Part shown: positions 18,473 to 29,400 of the stretch, in pieces
Position numbering within the stretch: the stretch's first letter is position 1
Layout of the letters: each line of letters begins with the position of its first letter
Source of the DNA: Bacillus sp. B1-b2
GTDB taxonomy: Bacteria > Bacillota > Bacilli > Bacillales > Cytobacillaceae
Direction: 5' to 3'
DNA length: 64,000 nt
Assembly: GCF_009183415.1 (NCBI RefSeq)
Contig: NZ_WEHU01000001.1
Location: forward strand, 248,001-312,000
Program-made: the position numbers and the translations under genes
The notes under the pieces: model-generated
Databases searched by the model: none
What the model was told of the DNA's origin: nothing
What the model saw: the letters and a program-made list of their open reading frames with translations, nothing else

Positions 18473-18486
18473 TGAAAACGCTTTAA
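18473..18486. promoter_or_regulatory. cre-like site upstream of sugar ABC operon
   Basis: TGAAAACGCTTTAA, identical to the site at 18188 and one mismatch from the cre consensus, 59 nt before the start of the binding-protein gene. This placement would allow carbon-catabolite repression of the transporter. Confidence 0.6.
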
Positions 18487-18544
18487 TATAAAAGTATGCC
18501 AATTCAGTCAAACCAAATGAATGGTAATAAAAGGAGGGTCTTAT

Positions 18545-19561
18545 ATGAAAAAATTATTACAAGGAAAAGTACTTCTTCTTATCGTGATGTCTGTCATCCT
18601 TTTACTTTCAGCATGTAGTTCATCTAGTAGTGGAGGAAGCACTAGTGATAACACTGATTCTGAGGATGGGAAAGCAGGCGATAAGCTAGTGATTGGTTTT
18701 TCACAAGTAGGAGCTGAAAGTGAATGGAGAACAGCTAACACTAAATCTATGCAAGATGCCATTAAAGCAGCTGGTCACGAATTGAAATTTTCAGATGCTC
18801 AACAGAAACAAGAAAATCAGTTGAAAGCAATTCGCTCATTTATTGCTCAAAAAGTAGATGCTATTGTATTCTCTCCAGTTGTTGAAACAGGATTTGAAAC
18901 GGTTCTACAAGAAGCAAAGGATGCGGGAATCCCAGTATTTCTAGCAGATCGTGCAGTTGATATTGAAGATGATTCCCTATGGGTAACATTCTTAGGATCT
19001 GATTTTGTTGAAGAAGGTAGAAAAGCTGCCAATTGGTTAGTGGAAGAAACGAAGGATGTAGAAGGCGATGTTAATATCGTAGAACTACAAGGTACAGTAG
19101 GTTCTGCTCCTGCCATTGATCGGAAGGAAGGATTTGAGGAAGTTATTAAGGATCATCCAAATTTAAAGGTAATTAAGTCCCAAACAGGTGACTTTACAAG
19201 AGCTAAAGGAAAAGAAGTCATGGAAGCATTCTTAAAATCTGATGGTGAAAACATAGATGTCTTATTTTCTCATAATGATGATATGGCAATTGGTGCAATT
19301 CAGGCAATTGAGGAATATGGATTAGAGCCAGGAAAAGATATTAAAATTATTGGAGTTGATGCAGTAAAAGGTGCGTTCGAAGCAATGGCTGATGGGAAAA
19401 TGAATGTGACAATTGAGTGTAATCCATTATTTGGCCCACAAATGGTAGATTTAATTGAAGCACATCTAGCTGGTGAAAAAATGGAAAAACGTGTAGCGGT
19501 AGAAGAGAGCATGTATACTATGGACCAAGCAGAAGAGTTACTTCCTACTCGAGAATATTAA
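18545..19561 (+). CDS. sugar ABC transporter substrate-binding lipoprotein (YtfQ-like)
   Basis: 338 residues from ATG 18545 (AAGGAGG 8 nt upstream; the ORF can be extended to 18521 but that lacks a ribosome-binding site). Lipoprotein signal peptide with lipobox LLSAC, acylated Cys at residue 24, then a Ser/Gly linker. The mature part is a periplasmic-binding-protein type 1 fold: VIGFSQVGAESEWRTANTKS, DAIVFSPVVETGFE, FLADRAV, VEEGRKAANWLVEE and DVLFSHNDDMAIGAIQAIEE are the family signatures of galactofuranose/ribose-type binding proteins. The permeases downstream resemble YtfT/YjfF, so a furanose sugar (for example arabinofuranose or galactofuranose) is a reasonable guess. Confidence 0.9.
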   Translation: MKKLLQGKVLLLIVMSVILLLSACSSSSSGGSTSDNTDSEDGKAGDKLVIGFSQVGAESEWRTANTKSMQDAIKAAGHELKFSDAQQKQENQLKAIRSFIAQKVDAIVFSPVVETGFETVLQEAKDAGIPVFLADRAVDIEDDSLWVTFLGSDFVEEGRKAANWLVEETKDVEGDVNIVELQGTVGSAPAIDRKEGFEEVIKDHPNLKVIKSQTGDFTRAKGKEVMEAFLKSDGENIDVLFSHNDDMAIGAIQAIEEYGLEPGKDIKIIGVDAVKGAFEAMADGKMNVTIECNPLFGPQMVDLIEAHLAGEKMEKRVAVEESMYTMDQAEELLPTREY

Positions 19562-19645
19562 AGAAAGTGCAGAAAGTCACTAGTGTTTGTAAAATGTACC
19601 TAGTGGCTTTCTATATCCCTAAAATGCATATTAGGAGGTAATCCT

Positions 19646-21169
19646 GTGGAAATAAGAGAGCCAATATTGGTAATGGAAGGAATTACTAAGGAGTTCCCAG
19701 GTGTGAGAGCTTTATCTAAAGTCCATTTAACATTATATCCAGGTGAGGTTCATGCACTTATGGGGGAAAATGGAGCTGGTAAGTCTACCCTTATTAAGGT
19801 GTTAACAGGTGTATATTCATTTGATGAAGGAAGTATACAGTTAGAAGGTAAATCTATTAAAGTTTCTAATCCGTTTGAAGCTCAAGATTTAGGGATTAGT
19901 ACAGTTTATCAAGAAGTAAATTTATGTACTAATTTATCTGTAGTAGAAAATATATTTATTGGTCGAGAATTGATGAAACGTGGTCGAATTGATTGGAAGG
20001 AAATGAATCGCCAGGCGAAGGAGTTATTGAAGTCTCGTTTGAATTTAGATATTGATGTGACAAAACTTTTGTCTACCTATTCTGTTGCCATTCAACAGAT
20101 GATAGCTATAGCACGTGCTCTTAATGTTTCGGCAAAAGTATTAATCTTAGATGAACCTACATCTAGTTTGGATCAAAACGAGGTGCAACAGCTATTTAGT
20201 GTAATGAGGAAATTAAAAGAAGAGGGATTAGCTATTGTTTTTGTTAGTCACTTTTTAGATCAAATCTATGAAATTACGGACCGTTTGACAGTTCTTCGGA
20301 ATGGTACTTGGGTTGGAGAGTATGTAACCAAAGAGATGGAAAGACTTGAGCTTATTTCAAAGATGATAGGTAAGGACCTAGAGGAACTAAAGGAAAATAA
20401 GAATAGAAGCAAGCAGGAGCGTGAGCAAGAAAAGGAATGTTTATTCCAGGGAAAGAATGTATCTAAAAAAGGTCATATTGAACCATTTGATCTGACCATT
20501 AGTAAGGGAGAGATTGTAGGACTTGCGGGATTGCTGGGATCTGGTAGATCAGAACTTGCAAGATTGCTGTTTGGTGCAGATAAAGCAGAAACTGGCGAGA
20601 TGTTTCTAAATGAAAAAAAGATTTCTATTCATTCACCAAGACAAGCAATTAAGAATAAGATAGCTTTTTGCTCAGAAAATAGAAAATTAGAAGGCATAAT
20701 TGCTGACTTAACGATACGTGAAAACATGATATTAGCTATGCAAGGTGTAGAAGGATGGTTTAAGTTTATATCTAGGAAAAAACAAATAGAAATTGCAGAT
20801 GAATATATTAAACTCTTAAATATCAATCCACCAAATCCCGAACAGCTTATCAAAAATTTAAGTGGAGGCAATCAGCAGAAAGTATTACTAGCAAGATGGT
20901 TAATTACAAATCCAGATCTTCTTATACTCGATGAACCAACTAGAGGAATTGATATTGGTGCAAAAGCAGAAATTCAAAAACTAATGATCACATTAAGTGA
21001 AGAGGGAAAATCTATTTTGTTCGTTTCTTCTGAGTTAGAAGAAGTAATTAGAACCTGTCATAAAATTGCTGTTTTACGAGATCGTAAAAAGGTATCAGAA
21101 ATGAATAATCAGAAGCAACTTTCACAGCAAGATATCATGAAAGTGATGGCTGGGGGAAATATGTCATGA
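19646..21169 (+). CDS. sugar ABC transporter ATP-binding protein (YtfR-like, two ATPase domains)
   Basis: 507 residues with two tandem ABC ATPase domains, as in RbsA/MglA/YtfR. Domain 1 has Walker A GENGAGKST and Walker B LILDEPTSSLD; its signature (LSTYSVAIQQM) is degenerate. Domain 2 has the usual degenerate Walker A GLLGSGRSE, signature LSGGNQQKV and Walker B LLILDEPTRGID. GTG start after AGGAGGTAAT. Its stop overlaps the next permease start (ATGATGA). Confidence 0.93.
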   Translation: MEIREPILVMEGITKEFPGVRALSKVHLTLYPGEVHALMGENGAGKSTLIKVLTGVYSFDEGSIQLEGKSIKVSNPFEAQDLGISTVYQEVNLCTNLSVVENIFIGRELMKRGRIDWKEMNRQAKELLKSRLNLDIDVTKLLSTYSVAIQQMIAIARALNVSAKVLILDEPTSSLDQNEVQQLFSVMRKLKEEGLAIVFVSHFLDQIYEITDRLTVLRNGTWVGEYVTKEMERLELISKMIGKDLEELKENKNRSKQEREQEKECLFQGKNVSKKGHIEPFDLTISKGEIVGLAGLLGSGRSELARLLFGADKAETGEMFLNEKKISIHSPRQAIKNKIAFCSENRKLEGIIADLTIRENMILAMQGVEGWFKFISRKKQIEIADEYIKLLNINPPNPEQLIKNLSGGNQQKVLLARWLITNPDLLILDEPTRGIDIGAKAEIQKLMITLSEEGKSILFVSSELEEVIRTCHKIAVLRDRKKVSEMNNQKQLSQQDIMKVMAGGNMS

Positions 21170-22191
21170 TGAAATCTAAATTATTTTGGCCACTGATTGT
21201 CTTACTACTCATTCTTCTTATTAATTTGTTTTTTGATAGAAGCTTCTTTTCAATAGAAGTAAGAAATGGATATTTAACAGGTAGTCTCATAGATATTCTA
21301 AATAGAGGAGCTCCTTTAATACTAGTCTCCATTGGAATGACACTTGTTGTTGCGACAAAGGGAGTAGATCTAAGTGTTGGGTCTGTCATTGCAGTAGCTG
21401 GTGCAGTTGGTGCAATGACTGTAAGTACTGCCACTGGAGATGGGTTAACACCACTCTTGATTGCCATCGGATTAATTATCCTAACTTCTGTCATTACTGG
21501 TACATGGAACGGACTACTAGTCTCTCGGATAGGTGTCCAACCAATTGTTGCTACATTAATATTAATGGTTGCAGGTCGTGGAATTGCCCAGTTAATTACA
21601 GATGGACAAATTATGACGGTTTATTATGACCCATATACCTATATAGGTGGAGGACATCTTCTCATGCTTCCATTCTCCATCTTTCTTGTAGGAGCAGTAT
21701 TGGCTATAGCTGCATTTTTGACTCGAAAAACGGCACTAGGATTATTTATTGAGTCAGTAGGTAGCAATCCAGAAGCTAGTAGATTAGCAGGATTAAATTC
21801 CAAAAATATTCTATTAATGGTTTATATATTCTCTGGTATATGTGCTGGCATTGGTGGATTAATATTAAGCTCAAATGTTGCCAGTGCAGATGGAAATAAT
21901 GCTGGTTTATGGTATGAACTGGATGCCATTTTAGCAGTGGTTATCGGAGGTACCTCTTTAAATGGGGGAAGATTTTCTCTTCGTGGAACATTAATTGGTG
22001 CACTTATCATTCAAAGTTTAACTACAACCATTTATTCTATAGGGATAGCTCCAGAAATAAATTTAGTTGTAAAAGCAGTAGTGGTCTTCCTTGTTTGTCT
22101 CCTACAATCACAAGAATTCAGAAAGAAAATATTAGGAAATAGGTCGATAAAGAATGCAGAAAAGAAAAGGGAGGGAGCGACATTATCATGA
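21166..22191 (+). CDS. sugar ABC transporter permease (YtfT-like)
   Basis: 341 residues, about 8-10 membrane helices. BPD_transp_2 family features include LVSIGMTLVVATKGVDLSVG and AGVNxxN-type loop residues. LVATLILMVAGRGIAQLITDGQI-like and NNAGLWYELDAILAVVIGG segments closely resemble E. coli YtfT. Its start overlaps the ATPase stop and its stop overlaps the next permease start by 4 nt, so the three genes are translationally coupled. Confidence 0.92.
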   Translation: MMKSKLFWPLIVLLLILLINLFFDRSFFSIEVRNGYLTGSLIDILNRGAPLILVSIGMTLVVATKGVDLSVGSVIAVAGAVGAMTVSTATGDGLTPLLIAIGLIILTSVITGTWNGLLVSRIGVQPIVATLILMVAGRGIAQLITDGQIMTVYYDPYTYIGGGHLLMLPFSIFLVGAVLAIAAFLTRKTALGLFIESVGSNPEASRLAGLNSKNILLMVYIFSGICAGIGGLILSSNVASADGNNAGLWYELDAILAVVIGGTSLNGGRFSLRGTLIGALIIQSLTTTIYSIGIAPEINLVVKAVVVFLVCLLQSQEFRKKILGNRSIKNAEKKREGATLS

Positions 22192-23180
22192 GTAGCTTAT
22201 CAATTGATTCAAAAAAACTCCCACTAATGGCCACTATCTTTTTGTTTATTTTGATGTATATATTTGGTTCTATTCGTTATACAGGATTTCTATCTACACA
22301 AGTATTTCTTAATTTATTTATTGATAATGCTTTTCTAATTGTTGTAGCAGTCGGAATGACCTTTGTCATTCTTTCAGGAGGGATTGATCTTTCAGTAGGA
22401 TCTGTTATTGCTTTAACAAGTATGGTGGGTGCTAGCTTAACCATGCATGCCGAAATTTCCCCTTGGTTAGTTATTCCAATCAGTTTGCTTGTAGGTACAG
22501 TTCTTGGTTTTGGCATGGGCTGCCTCATTCATTATTTTAATTTACAACCATTTATTGTAACGCTTGCAGGGATGTTTCTTGCAAGAGGGCTTAGTTATTT
22601 AATCAGTGTGGAAACTATTTCGATTAACCATCCATTTTTCAACACTATGGCAAGTACACGTATTCCAATTGGTGGTGGTAATTTTATCACTATTAGTGTA
22701 CTTATTGCATTAGTGGTTGTATTTGCTGCCATCTACATGGCACACTATACGAAGTTTGGAAGAAATGTTTATGCAATTGGTGGAAGCGAACAATCCGCCC
22801 TTTTAATGGGATTACCTGTTGGAAAATCCAAAATACTTATTTATACGATAAGCGGTTTCTGTGCATCTCTCGCAGGATTAATTTTTACTTTCTATATGCT
22901 TTCTGGGTATGGATTGCATGCCAATGGACTAGAGCTCGATACAATTGCTGCAGTAGTTATTGGTGGCACACTACTAACAGGTGGTGCAGGGTATGTTGCT
23001 GGAAGTGTAGTAGGTGTACTTATATTGGGGATTATTCAAACAGTTATCGTATTTGAAGGAACATTAAGTTCTTGGTGGACGAAGATAGCTATAGGAGCTT
23101 TGCTTATGCTATTTATTGTACTACAACGGATTATTGTCACAAGAAGCAAGCAAGGCCAAACAACAACGACTTCTTCTTAA
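22188..23180 (+). CDS. sugar ABC transporter permease (YjfF-like)
   Basis: 330 residues, polytopic. Signatures include VAVGMTFVILSGGIDLSVGS, YAIGGSEQSALLMGLPVGK (the cytoplasmic loop that contacts the ATPase), LDTIAAVVIGGTLLTGG and EGTLSSWWTKIAIG. The last motif is characteristic of YjfF, the second permease of the galactofuranose-type transporter. It completes a heterodimeric permease with the preceding gene. The operon ends at a hairpin at 23230-23285. Confidence 0.92.
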   Translation: MSSLSIDSKKLPLMATIFLFILMYIFGSIRYTGFLSTQVFLNLFIDNAFLIVVAVGMTFVILSGGIDLSVGSVIALTSMVGASLTMHAEISPWLVIPISLLVGTVLGFGMGCLIHYFNLQPFIVTLAGMFLARGLSYLISVETISINHPFFNTMASTRIPIGGGNFITISVLIALVVVFAAIYMAHYTKFGRNVYAIGGSEQSALLMGLPVGKSKILIYTISGFCASLAGLIFTFYMLSGYGLHANGLELDTIAAVVIGGTLLTGGAGYVAGSVVGVLILGIIQTVIVFEGTLSSWWTKIAIGALLMLFIVLQRIIVTRSKQGQTTTTSS

Positions 23181-23229
23181 AAGAATAAGGTTGTGTTGAG
23201 ATTAATATGAAAACAATGGTAATTGTCTG

Positions 23230-23285
23230 ACCTCACGAGAAATACTTAATCAGTCTTTGATGGAGTATCATATTGTGAGGTTTTT
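23230..23285 (+). terminator. terminator after sugar ABC operon
   Basis: CCTCAC (23231-23236) and GTGAGG (23275-23280) enclose a 38-nt loop region and are followed by TTTTT. The long loop makes it weaker than others in the window. Confidence 0.6.
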
Positions 23286-23413
23286 CAGTTGTTAGCGGGA
23301 TGGCATTAAAAATAATCCAAATTTATCAAAAGAAAATCCAAAGTAAATAATGAAGGATCAGTTTAACCAATAAATTGAAAGTAATTTCGAATGTTAGTCC
23401 ATTAAAAGTTTAA

Positions 23414-23427
23414 TGAAAGCGTTTTAT
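23414..23427. promoter_or_regulatory. cre-like site upstream of the 2004-residue surface glycosidase
   Basis: TGAAAGCGTTTTAT, two mismatches from the cre consensus, 42 nt before the start codon. It shares the TGAAARCGYTTTA core with the sites at 18188 and 18473. Confidence 0.45.
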
Positions 23428-23468
23428 AATAAAGTAGGCATAACAAATTATTAAGGAGGCAAGACATA

Positions 23469-26400
23469 GTGAAAAGAAAAAGCATATCTATATTTCTTAT
23501 AACTCTATTAATCTTTCAGATGTTTTCACAGATAGTCCCGCAAATTGTGGTAGCAGAACAGACATCTAGTTCTGAATTAATTCTACATTATGATATGAAA
23601 ACAACAGAAAAAGTGGGAGATCAAATAATTGTTAAAGATATATCTGGAGGGGAGAGCACATTAGATGGCGTATTTAAAAATCCACAAAATGGTTCACTTG
23701 TTTCGAATGAATTGGCTGGATATGTTTCGTTTAACGGAGGAGATGCATCCTCTAAGAGTGGATATATAGAAATCCCAAAGAGAGCAAATGGAAACGATTT
23801 GTTATCAGGTTTGGAGGATGTAACTGTTTCAGCATTAGTGAACTGGGAGAATGATGGTGCAAACCGTTGGATATTCGGACTTGGGAAATCAACAGAGGAT
23901 GCTGAAAATGGAAACAAATACTTTTTTGTCACACCACGACATGGTTCAGGTAATGTTTCGGCAACAGGTATTTCACAAGCTGGCTGGAGAAATGAATCAC
24001 TTCTAAAAGGAAAGTCAGCCATTCAAGCAGGGAAATGGGAACTAGCAACAGTGGTTTTCTCTGGTAGCACTAACACTATGAATCTATATGTTAACGGAGA
24101 AAAGGTAGCATTAGGATCTGCAGGGGATAAGAAGCTATCCGATATTATTGATCCTGAAGCTGCATTTTCTGGATACCTAGGGAAATCGATCTTCAAAAAT
24201 GATCCTTTTTTTAAAGGAATGATTGGGGATTTTCGAGTGTACAAGGGAGCTTTATCAGATGAAGAAGTTATACAGCTATATTCAGAAGCTACTACAAAGG
24301 TAGCTGAGCTTAACCAGCTAGTAGTTAATCAAGCATGGGAATCTTTAGACATTACAAACTATTTAAATAGTAAGGATAAAAGTGTAGAGGCAATTACAAG
24401 TAATTTATCACTTCCGAAGAGTGGAAAGCATAACATCCCAATAACTTGGAGTTCCAATCACACAGAAGTTATATCAAATGATGGCAAAGTAACAAGACCT
24501 TTAAATAAAGAATCTGATAAAGAAGTAGAAATAACAGCAACTTTAAACTATCAAGGGATAACTGTTAATAAAGTATTTAAAGTGATTGTGTTAAAAGAGT
24601 TTGATGATGGAAACAAGGCAGAGCTAGATGCAACGTCTTTAATAATTGAAAATAAGGAAAATATTAGAGGGAATATAGAGCTTCCTGTCAAAGGAGAGTA
24701 TGGAAGTACGATAACTTGGGAATCTTCTAATCCAGAGATTGTAAAGGGATCAAATCAAGCTGTTGAGGATCCCAATAAACTAGGCTGGGTTAATAGACCA
24801 GATAAAACTACTAATTTAACATTAACAGCAAAAATTGCAAATGGTGAGAAGGAAGTAGAAAAGAAATTTGATTTAACTGTGGTCAAAAATCCAGGGAAAC
24901 TAGATTATGATGCGTATTTCTTCTCTTATTTTACTGGTGAATATGAGGGTGGAGAGGAGATTTCCTTTGCAACTGCGGAAGATCCATTAAAATGGAGAGC
25001 TTTAAATAATGGTCAATCTGTTCTTCAATCTAATATGGGAGAGAAAGGTCTTCGAGATCCATTTATCATTCGATCTCCAGAAGGGGATAAATTTTACATG
25101 TTGGCTACAGATTTAAAAATGGGAGAGAGCACGAATTTTGATCAAGCCCAAATAACTGGTAGTCATTACTTAATGGTTTGGGAGTCAGATGACCTGGTGA
25201 ACTGGAGCGAGCAAAGAATGATAGAAGTAGCTCCGAAAACAGGAGGAAATACATGGGCACCAGAAGCTATTTATAATGAGAAAACAGGAGAATATGTAGT
25301 CTTTTGGGCATCTTCCATGAAAAATGATGAAACGTATGGTAATTACCCTAATGGAAGGCCAGCCGGACAATACAATGTAATGTACTATGCAACCACAAGA
25401 GATTTCTATAGCTTCTCAGAGCCAAAGGTATTTATTGATGAAGGTTTTCCAACTATTGATACTAGTTTTATTGAGAATAATGGAACCTTTTATCGTTTTA
25501 CAAAGTCAGAGGTTAATTATCGCGTATATTACGAAAAAGCAACAGATATTTTCTCCGATAAAGATGGAATTATAGAAAATGGATTTCAGTACGAAGTTAT
25601 TCCAGGGACGAAGAGTGGAAACACGGGGTTAATAGGGCATCAAGGAAATAATGAGGGCCAAACCATATTTAAAGATATTCATGAAGATAAATGGTATATG
25701 TTCTTAGATTCTTGGCCATATCATGTCCGTTGGTCCAATAATTTAGAAGATGGTTCCCAGTTTGTAAATAATCTGCTTCCATCATCAGAATATGCCCTTC
25801 CCTCAGGTCCAAGACATGGAACAGTACTACCAATTACTAGAGAGGAGTATAATGCACTTCAACAAAAATACGGAGTCGCTGGTCCAACAGAATCAGATAA
25901 ACCAGTAGTACATTATACTTTTGATCAAGAGGATATGAATGGAACAATAGTTAAAGATATCTCTAATAATGGATATGATGCAAAATTAGTAGGTGGCTCA
26001 AAACTCGATTCGGAGGATAGAATTGGTGCATCTACTAGCTCAGTAGCATTAGATGGGGATACGGGATATATTGAGCTTCCCAATAATTTAATGAAGGATC
26101 TTAATCTAGTAAATATGACGATGTCTACTTGGGTTAAAGTAGAAACAAACCAAGCCAATCAACGTATCTTTGATTTTTCTTCTAACACTGGGAGAGTAGC
26201 TAACCGGAATACGATGTATTTAAGCACTCAAGGTGATTCAGGCAACTTAGAATTCGCCATTATAACACCATTTACGGAGAAGTTCGGAAACAAAGATTCT
26301 TTATTAAGTAACAGTTACAAATATGCAGTGAGAGCTCCAAAGATGGCTACAGAGAAATGGCAGCATGTTGCCATAACTATAGAAGGATTTGATGCAGTAT

Positions 26401-29400
26401 TATATGTAGATGGTAAAGAAGTTTCCAGAAGCTCTACCTATAATGTTGAACCAAGAATGCTTTTAGAAACAACAATGAACTATTTAGGGAAATCTAATAA
26501 TGATCAGCATAGTTTATTTAAGGGTAAGTTTGATGATTTCAGAATCTATAACCGTGCTTTAAATACAGAAGAGATTAATACTTTAGCAGATGAAGAGAGT
26601 ACACAGCCTCCTGTAGAAGAGCCAGAAGAAGTGAACTTAATTCTAGATTATGATTTGAAAAATATAGATGGAACAAAGGTAGTAGATAATACAGGAAAAT
26701 TCGAAGGGAAGCTAGTGAATCCAGAAAAGGCAGAATTAATGAAAGGCGATGCAGCAGGAGCACTTTCTTTAAAAGGTGGAACAACAGATTCTTATATAGA
26801 GCTACCTAAAGGTATTTTAAATAACTTAGATAGCGTAACGGTTTCTTCTTTAGTGAATTGGAACGGAAAAAATGAAGCAGAATGGCTATTTGCATTTGGA
26901 CAGGATAGTAATAAATACTTATTTACCACACCAAAACGTAACTCAGGAGATCGTTCAGCAAGATTTGGTATGGGTATTACAAGTTGGAGTAATGAAGCTG
27001 GAGCAAATGCATCTACAGGAGAATTAGCTTCTAATGAGTGGAAATTAGTTACAGCAGTAATGTCTGAAAAAGACGAAACAATGAAACTGTATATAGATGG
27101 TATTGAGGTTGCCAGTTCTTCCACAAATGGCTATACCTTACAGCAAATTAACAATATAAATGGATCTAGTGGATTTATCGGAAAATCCTTTTACTCAAGT
27201 GATCCTTATTTTGGTGGAATGGTTGCAGATTTTGAAGTCTATGATGGTGCATTAAATCCAACAGAGATAGCAAAATTGAAAGAAGAAGCGGATAAGAAGA
27301 TTGTTAATTTAGAAGGTTTACTAGTTCAGCATGTTGCAAAGGAACTGGATTATGATGATTTTCTTGAAACAAACAAAACGAAAGACTCTATTACTTCAGA
27401 CTTGAAATTTTCTGAAAAAGGTTCAAATGGTACAACAATCAAATGGGAATCTGAGAATCCAAAGATAATTTCTAATGAAGGAGCAGTAAATAGACCTGAG
27501 TATGAAGAAGGAGATCAAGAAGTGAAAATATTAGCTACTGTCTCTGATGGAAAGCATACAGCTACTAAAGAATTTACAGTAGTAGTTTCAAAGAAGCCAC
27601 TGAATTTAGATGCTGTTAAAGCGGCTTCACAAAAGTTGAAGGTTAATAATATAAATGATGTGCGCGGTAATCTGACTTTACCAACAACTGGTGATGGTGG
27701 TACAACTGTAACTTGGAAATCTAATAACCCTTCCGTAATAACAACAACTGGAGAGGTAAACCGCCCGAAAAATGGAGAAGGAAATATAACAGTAATCTTA
27801 ACAGCAACCATTACATTAAAAAATGCATCTGTTTCAAAGTCCTTTCTTGCAACAGTGAAAGAAATGCCGAAGAAGGAAAACTATGAAGGGTATGTATTTA
27901 GTTATTTTACAGGTGAAGGTACTTCAAATGGTGAACAAATCTACTTTGCCTTAAGTGAAGGGAATAATCCATTAAAATGGAAAGATTTGAATAATGGAGA
28001 ACCTGCTATTACTTCAAATTTAGGAGAGAAGGGACTAAGAGATCCGTTCGTCATCCGCTCACCTGAAGGAGACAAATTCTATATGATTGCAACAGACCTA
28101 AAAATAAATGGAAACTGGAATTGGGATAAAGCCCAAAGACAAGGAAGCAAATCCATTATGGTTTGGGAATCAAATGATTTAATTAATTGGTCTGAACAAA
28201 GAATGGTCGAAGTTGCTCCGAAAGAAGCAGGTAATACATGGGCACCAGAGATTTTTTACGATGATTCAACAGGAGAGTATATTGTCTTCTGGGCATCTAA
28301 GATTTATGAGGATGAAGAGCATACTGGTTCTACTCATAACAAAATGATGTACAGCAAAACAAGGGATTTCTATACATTTACAGAACCAGAAGTATATATA
28401 GACAATGGATATTCTGTTATAGACACCACAATGATTGAGCATGATGGGAAAATTTATCGTTTTTCAAAAGATGAAAGAAATAACACATCTACATCACCAA
28501 ATGGAAAATTTGTATTTCAAGAGGTAGGAGATACTGTTCTTGATTCTAGCTTTGATGTCATTAAAGAAGGAATTGGAAAAGGTACCATAAGTGCTGGAGA
28601 GGGACCAACTATTTTTAAATCAAATACAGAGGAGAAATGGTATCTATTTGTAGATGAGTTTGGGGGCAGAGGATATGTTCCATTTGAAACGACTGACTTA
28701 AACTCAGGGGAATGGAAAATATCTGATGACTATGATTTACCTGCATCACCTCGTCATGGCACCGTCATTCCAGTCACAAAGGCAGAGCATGAAGCCCTAC
28801 TTTCACAGGTGCCGAAAGTGACTGAACCACCTGTAGAAAAACAAGTAACTAGTGTTTCTGTTAATAAGGAATCAGTTGAAATGATTGTTGGAGAGGAAGA
28901 ACAGCTTTCTGCAACGGTAGCTCCAGATGATGCGATTAATAAAGATGTTGTATGGTCTAGTAGTAATGAAGAAATAGCAGAAGTGGACGAAACAGGAAAA
29001 GTGAAGGCTAAAAAAGAGGGGCAAGTAACCATAAGTGTTACTACCGTAAATGGCGCATTTATGGACTTTAGTGAAGTAGTGATAAAAGCCAATTCTAATG
29101 GAGGAGAGAACCCGACAGATCCAGGAGGAGAGAACCCAACAGATCCAGGAGGAGAGAACCCAACTGAACCAGGAGAAGAGAACCCGACAGATCCAGGAGG
29201 AGAGAACCCAACAGATCCAGGAGGAGAGAACCCAACAGATCCAGGAGGAGAGAACCCGACAGATCCAGGAGGAGAGAACCCAACTGAACCAGGAGGAGAG
29301 AAGCCGACTAACCCAGGAGAAGATGGTAAACCAACAAAGCCAGCAAATGAGCAAAAGGCGTCTGAAAATAATAATGGAAAGAAATTACCTAATACAGCGA

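Noticed and set aside
29098-29310. CRISPR-like array from regular 24-nt repeats
   Set aside because: There are no spacers; the repeat is contiguous and in frame within a protein.
29095-29354. Antisense and alternate-frame ORFs across the GGENPTDP repeat (for example repeated SSWICWVL and LLDLLGSLL)
   Set aside because: They are shadows of the coding repeat; no ribosome-binding site, and the sense gene is unambiguous.
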